The notes: generated by a model from the letters alone, not told the origin. DNA of 64,000 bases from Thiobius zoothamnicola (GCA_963678215.1 OY782758.1:2046001-2110000), one strand, 5' to 3'; counted from the stretch's first letter, positions 9,419 through 18,600 are shown. Made by a program: numbers and translations.

Positions 9419-9756
9419 GCCATGCAACAGCACTGATTATCCTGCTTGAAGGATTGCTATGATTCGGTACATATTGAATGCATTAACCGCTGCCTGCATA
9501 ACTTGGCACTTCATTCAGTAATTTATTGTAAGCTAATATTCATACTTTCCCGGTATACTAAGCGCCAAGGCATTTCATGAGGCAGTGCCGTAAAAGGGAC
9601 TGAACCTCACGAAGACAGTTTTCCTGTTGGCTTTGTTATCTGTGTCAGTGACGACAAAAATACCCTTTTCCGATTCGTATCAATTGGATGATTGATCTCT
9701 GATTCATTTAGAGTGTGTTGTCATGAGGCGGCGCTCTAGCTTAAGCAAGAAAATAA
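9419..9756 (+). other. Intergenic region upstream of orphan secreted-protein gene
   Basis: About 338 bases with no gene. A good -10-like TATACT lies at 9554-9559, but no matching -35 at 16-18 bp could be found. The stretch after it (about 9570-9650) has several short complementary words, yet I recognise no riboswitch family. Confidence 0.4.
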
Positions 9757-10644
9757 ATGATGTATTTCCATAAAAGCCTGTTTTGCTGGTTAAGCAAGGT
9801 TTTGCTGGTATCCAGCTTGGTTGGCATGCCATTGCAGTCGGCTTTTGCGTATGCGCCGCAATGGCGTCCTCTGGCGGCGAGCCAGGCTGAGCCAGGCGTG
9901 TTGGGTCGTTTTCGTCCGCTGAGAGAGGAAGTGGCGCTTAACCGCCAAAGTCAACCACTGGTTGTAGCGGCGCAAACGTCCAGGTTCGCCCATCGCCAAT
10001 CTGTTTGGCGTTCCGAATCCGCTGCTTGGGCATCCAGGCATCCGCAGGCCCAGCCTGGATTGCGGCCTGATCATCGCCAGCCATTGCGAATGAGGCCGAC
10101 TTTGGCGCGATCCTGGCCGATCCCGAACAATCGTTGGCGTCCGGTTGGTGTAGACGTTGACTTTAATTCGGCGACTGGTTTAACTGGCGCAGCCCGGCTG
10201 GTCGGCCATCAAAATATCTGGCGTCCTTTAAATCTGTCGAGAGCGGGTGAGCAGTCACAATCGCCTGAATCAGAAATGGCGTCAAAAGTGCGCGTGCCTG
10301 AGCGATATCGACGGCCGATAAAATTTGAATCCTCTCCGCGCATGACGCCTTGGGCATTAATGCGCCAACCCGATTATCTGGCGGCTGATAACCGGTTACA
10401 GAAGCTCCCTTCCTGGCATCACTTTGCGCCTTATGCGGCTTCGGGTCTTCGCACACAGATGCCATGGTTCTCTCATGCTGACCCTTTACCGATGCTGATG
10501 CAGCCATATTCAACCGCCAATCGCGCGGTCTGGCCATATCAAGAGGTTAAGAAAACCACAGGACGATGGGTCTTGCCAGCAGTGAGGCAACGCGCTTTGG
10601 CGGATTTGCCAATTGAACGTCTGTGTGCGGATTGTGATAGCTGA
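9757..10644 (+). CDS. Orphan secreted Arg/Pro/Trp-rich protein with W-R-P repeats
   Basis: A 295-residue protein that I do not recognise. It begins with a signal peptide (about 1-31, ending SAFA). The mature part is rich in Arg, Pro, Trp and Gln and repeats a short W/F-R-P-L/V word: QWRPLAAS, RFRPLREE, RWRPVGVD, IWRPLNLS, RYRRPIKF. There is a Cys pair at the extreme C-terminus (CADCDS). The repeat and strong basic charge suggest an extended, non-enzymatic exported protein that might bind acidic polymers or the envelope; that is inference. It stands alone between two convergent or unrelated genes. Confidence 0.55.
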   Translation: MMYFHKSLFCWLSKVLLVSSLVGMPLQSAFAYAPQWRPLAASQAEPGVLGRFRPLREEVALNRQSQPLVVAAQTSRFAHRQSVWRSESAAWASRHPQAQPGLRPDHRQPLRMRPTLARSWPIPNNRWRPVGVDVDFNSATGLTGAARLVGHQNIWRPLNLSRAGEQSQSPESEMASKVRVPERYRRPIKFESSPRMTPWALMRQPDYLAADNRLQKLPSWHHFAPYAASGLRTQMPWFSHADPLPMLMQPYSTANRAVWPYQEVKKTTGRWVLPAVRQRALADLPIERLCADCDS

Positions 10645-10751
10645 TAAGGGGTGTGATCACTTTCCAGTGATATGGATTCAACCCAGCGGGCTATCAAATT
10701 GGATTGCGCTCATCCGGTTCACCAGTCTAAGTGCAGGGTTAAATCTTTTCG

Positions 10752-11765
10752 TCAATCGCCTGATTCGCAGTGTTGAAGGTAAGTTGCTTCGTAGGTGTTT
10801 AAAGCGGTGCGTAAAGCGGATGTGCTGATTAAAGGCGATAGCGCGCGCGCCAGCACATTGCAGTTCCATAGCCCAATGATAGGCTGTTGCCCAAATGCGT
10901 AGCGTCCCTGTTGGTCTTGCTTGCTGGCGACAAAATCAGGATCCCGGTTCGGGTTGAATGCGGCACTGCCCAGATCCAGGGTAATACCTACAATGGATTG
11001 GTTATCTGTATTCATCATGCCATGTACGAATCCATGGGTTTGCCAGCTTGCAATCAGTTGCGCGGTGCCTTGCACCACAGCGCTAAAAAAACCGGCATAG
11101 TCAGGTTTCTTGGCATCCTCGAATTGTGGGTAATGGTGCTTGATGACGAATCGGGCTAATTGGCGTAATGCATCGTGGTTTTGTTGGAAGTAGTAATTCT
11201 CGAAGGTGCCAAAACGGATGTGGCTGGGTGCTACGCGTGTGAGTATTGCTGCCCGTTCAAAGCCGGATCGATACACCAGATCACGACCTGCAATAATGCA
11301 TAAATGCTGTGCAGTAGGGATTTTGCGTTCTGCCAGATGTCGGGCCAGGATAAATTCGTGGCTGCATTCGCTGATTCCGGCACGCCCGTCCAGGTCGCGG
11401 CTGTAGGGGGTTGCCCCGGCGCCTTTGAGGCTGATTTCGCAAACTTGCTCTCCGCAGACAATATCACCCAGCAACAATACCCTGCCATCACCGAGAAAAG
11501 GATTGAATCTGCCGAACTGGTGCCCTGCGTAATCCTGCGCCAATGGCTTGCTACCGGCAGGAATCCGGTTGCCACTGAAGGTTTCGAGGAACCAATCGCT
11601 TTTTGTCTGCGTCTGGTCAAATCCCAGGGCGTTGGCCACATCCTGGTTAAGCTGGATAAGCTCCGGGTTGTGCAAGCCTTGTGGTTGCAACTCGCGATAA
11701 AAGTGGCCGCCCAATTGATGGAAACGATGGTTAAAGATCGGTGTTTGCCGGTTGACTATCAACAA
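10752..11765 (-). pseudogene. selO: Truncated SelO (YdiU) protein adenylyltransferase
   Basis: A 337-residue frame matching the first two thirds of SelO, a pseudokinase-fold enzyme that transfers AMP to proteins. Recognisable are AQDYAGHQFGRFNPFLGDGR, RVAPSHIRFGTFENYY, HGMMNTDN and QGRYAFGQQPIIGLWN. SelO is normally about 480-490 residues; this one stops after YEATYLQHCESGD and lacks the C-terminal 150. Two conserved stretches also deviate: the usual S-S-I-R-E-F region reads GISECSHEFILARHL, and the metal-binding DYGP reads DLGS. Truncation plus drift argue for a decaying gene, although a shortened working protein cannot be excluded. Confidence 0.7.
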
Positions 11766-11810
11766 AGTGGGCAGGCTTGTTGCCTGCCCACCGCGTTTGT
11801 GCTGTGTGGT

Positions 11811-13331
11811 TCAGAAGAAGCCCAAGGGATTGATGTCATAGCTCACCAGCATATTCTTGGTCTGCTGGTAATGCTCAAGCATCATCTTGTGCGTTTCACG
11901 GCCAACACCGGACTTTTTATAGCCACCAAAGGCAGCATGTGCCGGGTAATGGTGATAGCAGTTGGTCCAGACCCGGCCAGCCTGAATGCCACGGCCCATG
12001 CGATAGGCAAGGTTCATATCCCGCGTCCATACACCGGCTCCCAGGCCAAACTCGGTATCATTGGCAATCGCCAGGGCTTCTGCCTCGTCTTTGAATTTGG
12101 TGACGGATACGACAGGGCCAAAGATCTCTTCCTGAAACACGCGCATATCGTTGCTGCCTTCCAGTAAGGTAGGTTGAATGTAGAAGCCATCGGTATGGTC
12201 GCCACTCATTGCCTCTTTATCGCCACCGGTGAGTACCTTGGCACCTTCCTGACGGCCAATTTCGATGTATTGCATGATCTTGTCGAACTGCTCTTGTGAG
12301 GCTTGCGCGCCAACCATAACATCGGTATCCAGTGGGTTGCCGCGTTTGATGTTTTGCATCCGTTGCATGATCAGGTCGATAAATTCATCGTAAATGGATT
12401 CCTGGATCAACAAACGGGATGGGCAGGTACAGACTTCACCCTGGTTGAAAAAGGCCAATACCGCACCTTCCACGCATTTGCTGATGAAATCAGGTTCCTG
12501 CTGCAGGATGTCGGCGAAATAGACATTCGGTGATTTGCCACCCAGTTCAACGGTTGATGGGATGATATTGTCAGCCGCATATTGCATGATTTGCGAACCA
12601 ACCGGGGTAGAGCCGGTAAAGGCGATCTTGGCAATGCGCTTGCTGGTTGCCAGTGCCTTACCGGCTTCTGTGCCGAAACCGTTGACAATGTTCAGCACGC
12701 CAGCCGGTAATAGATCTTTGATCAGATCGGCCAACAGCAGGATGGAGGCTGGGGTTTGTTCGGCGGGTTTCAGTACCACGCAGTTGCCGGCTGCCAGTGC
12801 GGGAGCCAACTTCCAGGCCGCCATCAAGAGTGGGAAGTTCCACGGGATGATTTGTCCAACCACACCCAGTGGTTCGTGGAAATGATAGGCTACGGTATTT
12901 TCGTCAATGTCGCCAATGGTGCCTTCCTGAGCGCGGATGCAACCGGCGAAATAGCGGAAATGGTCTACGCATAAGGGTACATCAGCATTTAAGGTTTCGC
13001 GTACGGCCTTGCCGTTATCCCAGGTCTCTGCCACCGCAAGCATTTCCAGGTTGGCTTCAATGCAGTCGGCGATTTTGAGCAAAATATGGGAACGCTCAGT
13101 GACGGATGTTTTGCCCCAGGCATCTTTGGCTGCATGTGCGGCATCCAATGCCAAGTTGATATCTTCCTCAGTGGAACGGGCGATCTTACAGAAGGGCTTG
13201 CCGTTAACGGGCGAAACATTATCAAAATATTCGCCACGCGAGGGCGCTACCCATTCGCCGCCAATGAAGTTCTCATACTGGGATTGGAATTGAACAACCG
13301 AGCCTGCAGTGTTTGGATTTGCGTATAGCAT
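11811..13331 (-). CDS. exaC: NAD-dependent acetaldehyde dehydrogenase (ExaC/PedI type)
   Basis: A 506-residue aldehyde dehydrogenase that oxidises the aldehyde formed by the quinoprotein to the acid in the cytoplasm. Motifs: the cofactor-site PWNFPLLMAAWKLAPALAAGNCVV, FTGSTPVGSQI, the general base in VELGGKSPNV, and the nucleophile Cys in FFNQGEVCTCPSR, where two cysteines flank one residue as in ExaC-like enzymes. A GAGGAAC ribosome binding site precedes the ATG. It is transcribed away from the PqqH-like gene and lies at the left edge of the quinoprotein island, matching exaC/pedI in Pseudomonas alcohol-oxidation loci. Confidence 0.92.
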   Translation of the reverse strand: MLYANPNTAGSVVQFQSQYENFIGGEWVAPSRGEYFDNVSPVNGKPFCKIARSTEEDINLALDAAHAAKDAWGKTSVTERSHILLKIADCIEANLEMLAVAETWDNGKAVRETLNADVPLCVDHFRYFAGCIRAQEGTIGDIDENTVAYHFHEPLGVVGQIIPWNFPLLMAAWKLAPALAAGNCVVLKPAEQTPASILLLADLIKDLLPAGVLNIVNGFGTEAGKALATSKRIAKIAFTGSTPVGSQIMQYAADNIIPSTVELGGKSPNVYFADILQQEPDFISKCVEGAVLAFFNQGEVCTCPSRLLIQESIYDEFIDLIMQRMQNIKRGNPLDTDVMVGAQASQEQFDKIMQYIEIGRQEGAKVLTGGDKEAMSGDHTDGFYIQPTLLEGSNDMRVFQEEIFGPVVSVTKFKDEAEALAIANDTEFGLGAGVWTRDMNLAYRMGRGIQAGRVWTNCYHHYPAHAAFGGYKKSGVGRETHKMMLEHYQQTKNMLVSYDINPLGFF

Positions 13332-13450
13332 GTAACGGGTTCCTCTATTTTCTGGTGATTTTCCCTCTAAAAAATACTATAGGATGATTACCTGCATTAT
13401 TAGTCTTTAGTATAAAAAACGATAAAATTTGGACTACTCCCAAAAACAGA
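13332..13450. promoter_or_regulatory. Divergent promoter region, aldehyde dehydrogenase / PqqH-like peptidase
   Basis: A 119-bp AT-rich spacer between divergent genes. On the reverse side a TATAGT word lies about 50 nt upstream of the dehydrogenase start. This is where induction by the island's response regulator would be expected, but no operator is recognised. Confidence 0.4.
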
Positions 13451-15292
13451 ATGCAGACAAATAACCCACTCAGTAGCGAGCTTATCGCGAGAGCCACGCC
13501 CAGTCTAAGTCATTTATTACTGGATTGTGGCGGCATCTATTGGCTGCAAACCCAGCCCGAAAAGCAAGGCCGGATCGCCCTGATGAGATATGCCGATGGA
13601 TTGGCCGAAGAGGTTTTGGAAGCACGCTTCAGTGTGCGTAGTCGGGTGCATGAATACGGTGGCGGCGCTTATATCTTGCGCAATCAACTTCTTGTTTTTT
13701 GCAACGAATGTGACCAGGCGCTCTACTTGACAGTATCTGGGCAAACGCCTGTGCCGATCACACCTATGGGTGCCGGTTATCGCTACGCTGATATGCAAAT
13801 AACGCCTGATTGCAAGCGTGTCATCTGTATTCGGGAGAATGAAACCCAAGATAATATCGCTGAGCTGATTTCCATTGAATTGCAAAAACCATTTCGCACG
13901 CAAATCCTGCATCGAGGCCAGGATTTTTATGCCTCCCCGCGCATCAGCCGGGATGGACGAAAACTCTGCTGGTTGAGTTGGAACCACCCACACATGCCGT
14001 GGGATCAAAGCTGCCTATCCATAGCGGACATCACGAGTGATGGATCATTGCAGCATATTACGCATTTGGAATACCCAAACGGCTCTATTTTGCAGCCGAA
14101 ATGGGGAGAAAAAGGCCAGCTTTATTTTATGTCTGACCACCAAGGCTGGTGGAACATTTACCAGTGGCTTGATCGTAAAGCCACATTCATCACACAAAAC
14201 CCATTCGACCACGCCAAACCGCCCTGGGTTTTGGGCTTATCTCACTATGTCCTGTTACCCAGGCAGCAAATGGTTTACAGCTACACTGACCAAGGTGCTT
14301 GGGTGCTGTGCCTGATTGATTTAACCAGCCGACAACAAAAGACGGTTACCCGGCAATTTGCTGACATTGCGCATATCCAATCGACAAACGGTCTTACCTA
14401 CTTTATTGCATCCACCGCCACAAGTACCCAATCCATCCAATGTTTTAACCCTACAACGGGTAGCCTAAACCAACTTTACGCAGTCCCTGACCACTTAGCG
14501 GGTTTAGTGGCACATTACACCCAAGCTGCACCTTTCAGTTTCCACAACACCCATGGCGAAACCGTGCATGCACTGTATTACCCGACCAGCACGGCACAAA
14601 CCAAACCGGCTTTATTGGTGATGGCCCACGGTGGCCCTACCAGCCAATTTGAGATGGCTTTGGATGTCAAAATCCAGTATTGGCTTTCACAGGGCTTTGC
14701 CGTTTGTGCTGTCAATTATGCAGGCAGCAGCGGTTATGGCCGCAAATACCGCAACCGACTAAAACATCAATGGGGGATAGCTGATGTAGATGACTGTATC
14801 GCCGCTGCCAAATTTCTTATCCAGCAAGGCGAGGTTGATGCCAACAAAATTGCTATCCGGGGCAACAGTGCGGGTGGTTACACCGTGCTACGCGCATTGG
14901 GCAATAGCCATTTTTTTAGCGCTGGCACTAGCCTTTACGGCATTAGTGACCTCACCCTGCTACGCAAACAAACGCATAAATTTGAGTCGCTGTATATTGA
15001 TTGGCTGATCGGTCCTTATGCAGAACATGCCGAGACTTTCCGGGAGCGTTCACCCATCCAACAAATCGAACAATGGCAAACGCCCGTGCTGTTTTTACAA
15101 GGTGCTAAAGACAAAGTTGTTCCACCCAACCAAGCAGACCAATTGTATCGGGCGCTGAAACAAAAAAATGTTGATGCGGAATTAGTTATTTTTGCGGATG
15201 AAGCACATGGCTTTAGGCAAGAAGACCATATAGCGGCTGCGCTGGAGCATGAGCTGAATTTTTATCAACGAATATTTAACTCAGGCGAATAA
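13451..15292 (+). CDS. pqqH: S9-family prolyl oligopeptidase, PqqH-like
   Basis: A 613-residue serine peptidase of the S9 family. The N-terminal two thirds form a beta-propeller-like region. The alpha/beta-hydrolase part has AHGGPTSQFE (oxyanion side), the nucleophile in RGNSAGGYT, the Asp in GAKDKVVPP and the His in DEAHGF. No signal peptide is visible, so it is cytoplasmic. Pseudomonas aeruginosa carries a comparable peptidase, PqqH, at its pqq locus, which is why I use that name; here it is separated from pqqABCDE. A part in trimming the PqqA-derived peptide is possible but not shown. Confidence 0.8.
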   Translation: MQTNNPLSSELIARATPSLSHLLLDCGGIYWLQTQPEKQGRIALMRYADGLAEEVLEARFSVRSRVHEYGGGAYILRNQLLVFCNECDQALYLTVSGQTPVPITPMGAGYRYADMQITPDCKRVICIRENETQDNIAELISIELQKPFRTQILHRGQDFYASPRISRDGRKLCWLSWNHPHMPWDQSCLSIADITSDGSLQHITHLEYPNGSILQPKWGEKGQLYFMSDHQGWWNIYQWLDRKATFITQNPFDHAKPPWVLGLSHYVLLPRQQMVYSYTDQGAWVLCLIDLTSRQQKTVTRQFADIAHIQSTNGLTYFIASTATSTQSIQCFNPTTGSLNQLYAVPDHLAGLVAHYTQAAPFSFHNTHGETVHALYYPTSTAQTKPALLVMAHGGPTSQFEMALDVKIQYWLSQGFAVCAVNYAGSSGYGRKYRNRLKHQWGIADVDDCIAAAKFLIQQGEVDANKIAIRGNSAGGYTVLRALGNSHFFSAGTSLYGISDLTLLRKQTHKFESLYIDWLIGPYAEHAETFRERSPIQQIEQWQTPVLFLQGAKDKVVPPNQADQLYRALKQKNVDAELVIFADEAHGFRQEDHIAAALEHELNFYQRIFNSGE

Positions 15293-15309
15293 ACGCTATT
15301 TGATTAGCA

Positions 15310-15373
15310 GGTAGGGTGGATAAGCGTGGCGCATCCACGCAGATGAGGATGTGTTGCACTGATCCACGCTACC
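15310..15373. repeat. Short nested inverted-repeat element (REP/MITE-like)
   Basis: A 64-bp element with outer arms GGTAGGGTGGAT and ATCCACGCTACC (11 of 12 paired) and an inner perfect GTGGAT...ATCCAC hairpin. It lies between two convergent genes. Such GGTGGATAAGCG..CGCATCCACC palindromes are common dispersed elements in proteobacteria; I found no second copy in this window. It may also stop transcription from both sides. Confidence 0.6.
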
Positions 15374-15383
15374 TTTAAATGCG

Positions 15384-16388
15384 TCAGGGTTTTCTTTTAT
15401 ACACCCGCCAGCTTTCTTCTTCATATGCGCCTGTACGCACATATTTGAGCAATTTATCGAATTCACGCAGAGTTGCAATAACCCCTGTATGTTTATGCAA
15501 CATTTGCTGGCCGCTATCAAAAAACAACATTGTTGGGGTTTGCGCTATGCCTAATTGGCGTGAGAACGTTTGTTGGGTAGTCGCTTGGCCAGCAAAATCA
15601 TGCATCTTATCTAGTCTGTCGATATGGATGGCCAAGGGGATAAAGCTGGCATGGGCAGCCTTAATCAGTGATTGCCGCTTGAGTACTGTTGCGTGCATGC
15701 GCTGACAAAAAGAGCAGGTTTCGCTTTCAAAAAAGAGTAAAAGTAAACGGCTATTTTTTTGTGCCTGGATCAGTGTGCTTTTGAGGTCAACAACACCTGG
15801 GGCAAAAAAGGTTTTTTCGGTTTGCTCAGCCGTTTTAATCGGCTCGTTTATTGGATGAGGTACGGCTTTTGCTAGTTTGTAGCCAGCTTGTTGCCAACCA
15901 TCGGTACCGGCGGGATACCAGTATAAGTTACGGTAGCCCAGGCTATGCGCCCGGCGCACGGCATTCCATGACATCCAGCAAGCTTCTACACAATAAAACA
16001 CTAAGGCGCGGTTTTTATCGCCTTGGGTTAATTGGTGCAGGTTATCGGCAAAATAGTGCTGCATAGGCTCATCCAGCTCACCATACCCCACATTTGGCAG
16101 CCAAATACTGCCGGGGATGTTCATACGCTCTGCATTGGGCAACCAGGCAAAACCCAATGCTGCCGATTTTGGCCGCACCACCACCACAGATAACACATCA
16201 ACCAATACTGGCTGGCCAGAAGCAATGAATTGATGCAGTTGCTGCGGGGTTAGGGTTTGCGCCACATCAATGGCGGCCGGGGTGGAGCGCCGATAATAGT
16301 TGTCACGGTAGCCTTGTTCATTGAACAAGCCCTGTGCAAGCACTTGGCCCGTTAAACAACAGGCCATCAAAAAGCACATAACCCTCAT
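15384..16388 (-). CDS. Rhodanese (CxxxCW) - thioredoxin fusion of the quinoprotein locus
   Basis: A 334-residue exported protein. After a signal peptide (ending QVLAQ) comes a rhodanese-like domain with the motif FYCVEACWMSWNA and WYPAGTDGW, as in the PQQ-catabolism-associated CXXCW-motif family. From about residue 210 a thioredoxin domain follows with a CSFC active site (FFESETCSFCQRMH) and a cis-Pro segment (AQTPTMLFF), like SoxW. It is the last gene of the four-gene reverse operon and overlaps the hydrolase gene by 4 nt (ATGA). The pairing suggests thiol or persulfide transfer and its reduction in the periplasm; the substrate is unknown. Confidence 0.8.
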   Translation of the reverse strand: MRVMCFLMACCLTGQVLAQGLFNEQGYRDNYYRRSTPAAIDVAQTLTPQQLHQFIASGQPVLVDVLSVVVVRPKSAALGFAWLPNAERMNIPGSIWLPNVGYGELDEPMQHYFADNLHQLTQGDKNRALVFYCVEACWMSWNAVRRAHSLGYRNLYWYPAGTDGWQQAGYKLAKAVPHPINEPIKTAEQTEKTFFAPGVVDLKSTLIQAQKNSRLLLLFFESETCSFCQRMHATVLKRQSLIKAAHASFIPLAIHIDRLDKMHDFAGQATTQQTFSRQLGIAQTPTMLFFDSGQQMLHKHTGVIATLREFDKLLKYVRTGAYEEESWRVYKRKP

Positions 16389-17347
16389 GGTTCAGATTGC
16401 TGCACTTGCCCTTGCGCCATGGCTTTTTGTTCAATCGCCGGGTACAAATGCGCAACCGAACGTGGATATTCTTCAGCAAAAACCGCCAGGCTAAAAAAGG
16501 GTTTAGCGGAAGCATCTGGGGTTAAGACTTCAGCCATGCTCACACCTTGCTCCGCTGCCTGTTTTAAACTTTGTTGCAACCAGGCCAGATAATCCCGGGT
16601 TTGGGTTATCGCACGCTGGTCATGCACCACAGGCCCATGTCCAGGCACCAGTGTCTTGAAGTTAAATTGACCAAGCGCGTCCAGTTCTTGCAGCCATTGG
16701 TCGAGCCTGGCATGCGGTGTGGTTGCTGTCCTTTGGTAAAAAACGATGTCACCGGTAAACAAGACCTGGCTGGTCTCATCAAATACCAACAGGTCGCTGC
16801 CGCTATGGCCTTGCATTTCCAACAAACGTAATGGACGGCCATGCAGGGTTAATTGTGGTTGGAAATCGAGCACCTGTGGTACCAGCACTTCGGTGTCTTT
16901 CATCCAATGACCCACCAAACGGTACATGGCATCATTGAATAACTCGCCTTCCTGCTGGATACCTTCAACGGTTTTTTTCAAGGCCAGAACAGGGACATCT
17001 TCGTAGGCCTGATTACCTAAAAAGTGATCTGGATGGAGATGCGTAATCAACACAGTGCCAATAGGTTTGTCGGTGATGTTGGCAATGGCTGCGCGCATCT
17101 CGCGGCCATATTGGAATGAGGGGCCGCTTTCGATCACGATCACCGCATCATCGCCAATAATAAACCCCGTATTGAGGATATTACCGCCATTCTTAAAGGT
17201 AAAATGTTCTGTTTTACCAACAAAAACATAAACATTTTCAGCGATTTTTTGCGGCTCCAGTTGGTAGGTCTTTTGAGCTGCCAGTGTTGTCTGGCTTAGC
17301 ACGAATAACAGCAAATACAGCAAGATAGCTGGAATACGGATGTTCAT
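16385..17347 (-). CDS. SoxH-like zinc hydrolase, quinoprotein relay type 1
   Basis: A 320-residue secreted metallo-beta-lactamase-fold protein. The signal peptide ends around TTLAA. The metal site is intact: THLHPDHFLG (HxHxDH), MQGHSGSD, FTGDIVF and PGHGPV. It resembles the proteins named quinoprotein relay system zinc metallohydrolase 1, which occur beside PQQ dehydrogenases together with SoxYZ-like carriers. It overlaps both neighbours by 4 nt, so translation is coupled. It may hydrolyse a group from the carrier Cys, by analogy with SoxB/SoxH; no direct evidence exists in the sequence. Confidence 0.85.
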   Translation of the reverse strand: MNIRIPAILLYLLLFVLSQTTLAAQKTYQLEPQKIAENVYVFVGKTEHFTFKNGGNILNTGFIIGDDAVIVIESGPSFQYGREMRAAIANITDKPIGTVLITHLHPDHFLGNQAYEDVPVLALKKTVEGIQQEGELFNDAMYRLVGHWMKDTEVLVPQVLDFQPQLTLHGRPLRLLEMQGHSGSDLLVFDETSQVLFTGDIVFYQRTATTPHARLDQWLQELDALGQFNFKTLVPGHGPVVHDQRAITQTRDYLAWLQQSLKQAAEQGVSMAEVLTPDASAKPFFSLAVFAEEYPRSVAHLYPAIEQKAMAQGQVQQSEP

Positions 17348-18144
17348 TGCTTGAAGCCTAAAGCTAACTGATCTTGCTGAGGCAGAATGCTTGCCTGCAT
17401 CTGATTACCATTATTATCCACTGCAAATAAATCGACTGCACCTTGTGCGGAAACGTCTAAGGTTAGCGTTGGGTTTTCCGATATCGGTTCGTATAAATAT
17501 AAACGGGCAAGCAAAGTATCTTTTTGCGTGATTTCCAAACGCTCAATATAAAATTCGGGGATTTTATCGGCCAGGCCGGTATCCATCGGGTGCATAATGC
17601 GCAAACGCACCCGCTGCCCCGTTTTGTTTGGCCACAAACGGGCAGTCACATGACCTAGCTGCGCGCTCCAGTCTGCATTGGCACTGCCCACACTCGGTTG
17701 GGTACAGCCACCGCCAGCAGCATCTAACCACATACCACCAACCCGCCAGACGCCTTCACTATCCAATGCTGCCGCACGCAAGGCGGTGGCTTGTTGTACT
17801 TTAAAATTAAAACTGATGCTGGGCAGGGCTTGTAGCGGTTCGTAATCTAAGATTTTGGGGATAGGGTTAAGGTCGGCAAACACGACAATCCGTTTAACTT
17901 CGCCTAAGGCACTGGCATCCACTTTGACGGGAACGTTTAATGTGTTTTCCGCGTTTTTGGGCGCAATGATTTTTACCCGCTGGTCAAACACATATTTGCC
18001 GCCATCCAATAAATGTTGGTGCATTTTCAGCCATAGTGGGGAATCTAGCGGATCGAGTGGGTTGGCCAGTGCTGACGAGCAACTGAATAGGAGCAACAGC
18101 AAAATGCCTTGTGTTTTAGTGGTTGGATAATGTAGCGTCCACAT
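17344..18144 (-). CDS. SoxYZ-like fused carrier protein
   Basis: A 266-residue periplasmic protein with a signal peptide (ILLLLLFSCSSALA). It fuses a SoxY-like and a SoxZ-like domain. The SoxY part ends in a Gly-rich arm with a single Cys (DAAGGGCTQPS, about residue 147), the counterpart of the GGCGG swinging arm that carries sulfur substrates. The SoxZ-like part follows directly (ARLWPNKTGQRVRLRIMHPMDTG). An in-frame TTG at 18156 is an alternative start; the ATG has a GGAA upstream. Recurrent in quinoprotein dehydrogenase loci. The bound substrate is unknown. Confidence 0.83.
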   Translation of the reverse strand: MWTLHYPTTKTQGILLLLLFSCSSALANPLDPLDSPLWLKMHQHLLDGGKYVFDQRVKIIAPKNAENTLNVPVKVDASALGEVKRIVVFADLNPIPKILDYEPLQALPSISFNFKVQQATALRAAALDSEGVWRVGGMWLDAAGGGCTQPSVGSANADWSAQLGHVTARLWPNKTGQRVRLRIMHPMDTGLADKIPEFYIERLEITQKDTLLARLYLYEPISENPTLTLDVSAQGAVDLFAVDNNGNQMQASILPQQDQLALGFKQ

Positions 18145-18162
18145 AAGCAATTCCAAGGGCGT

Positions 18163-18600
18163 TTATTCTTCCAGTTTGCGTGTATCCAAATAACTGCGAA
18201 TTGCCCACATGGCTTCTTGGCTTAGCAGACCTTCAAAAGGTGGCATATACACACGACCATTGATAACAGCGCCACGACGTACGCGTTGCATGTACCAGTC
18301 ATCGGATTCTGCTAATCCAAACTCAGTTGGGTCGTTTAATTTACGTAAATCCGGTGTGATGCCACCGGAAATGGCTTCCAAACCATGGCAACGCGCACAG
18401 TTCTGATTATAGGCGGATGAACCAATTCTGATGGCTTCAGTGTCACCACGGTATGGATTCTCGATTAACCATTTCTCCCCAAGCGGCTTCAAAGTCTCTG
18501 TATTAACGGCTTGCGGGGTCATGTCACCATGCGCAAAAACATCAACGCTGGTGATCAATAACAGTAATACGAATTGTATGGATGGTTTCAATATCATCAT
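18163..18600 (-). CDS. exaB: Cytochrome c550, electron acceptor of the quinoprotein (ExaB/PedF type)
   Basis: A 145-residue monohaem class I cytochrome c with a signal peptide ending VFAHG. The haem site is CARCH at about residues 70-74 and the likely axial Met is in RVYMPPFEG near residue 120. It is transcribed divergently from the dehydrogenase gene across a 325-bp region and heads the four-gene operon. In Pseudomonas the corresponding ExaB/PedF takes electrons from the ethanol dehydrogenase; the same role is inferred here. Confidence 0.88.
   Translation of the reverse strand: MMILKPSIQFVLLLLITSVDVFAHGDMTPQAVNTETLKPLGEKWLIENPYRGDTEAIRIGSSAYNQNCARCHGLEAISGGITPDLRKLNDPTEFGLAESDDWYMQRVRRGAVINGRVYMPPFEGLLSQEAMWAIRSYLDTRKLEE

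Noticed and set aside
9565..9660. Riboswitch upstream of the orphan secreted-protein gene
   Set aside because: Some pairing words are present but none of the conserved cores I know (c-di-GMP, cobalamin, TPP, glycine) can be matched.
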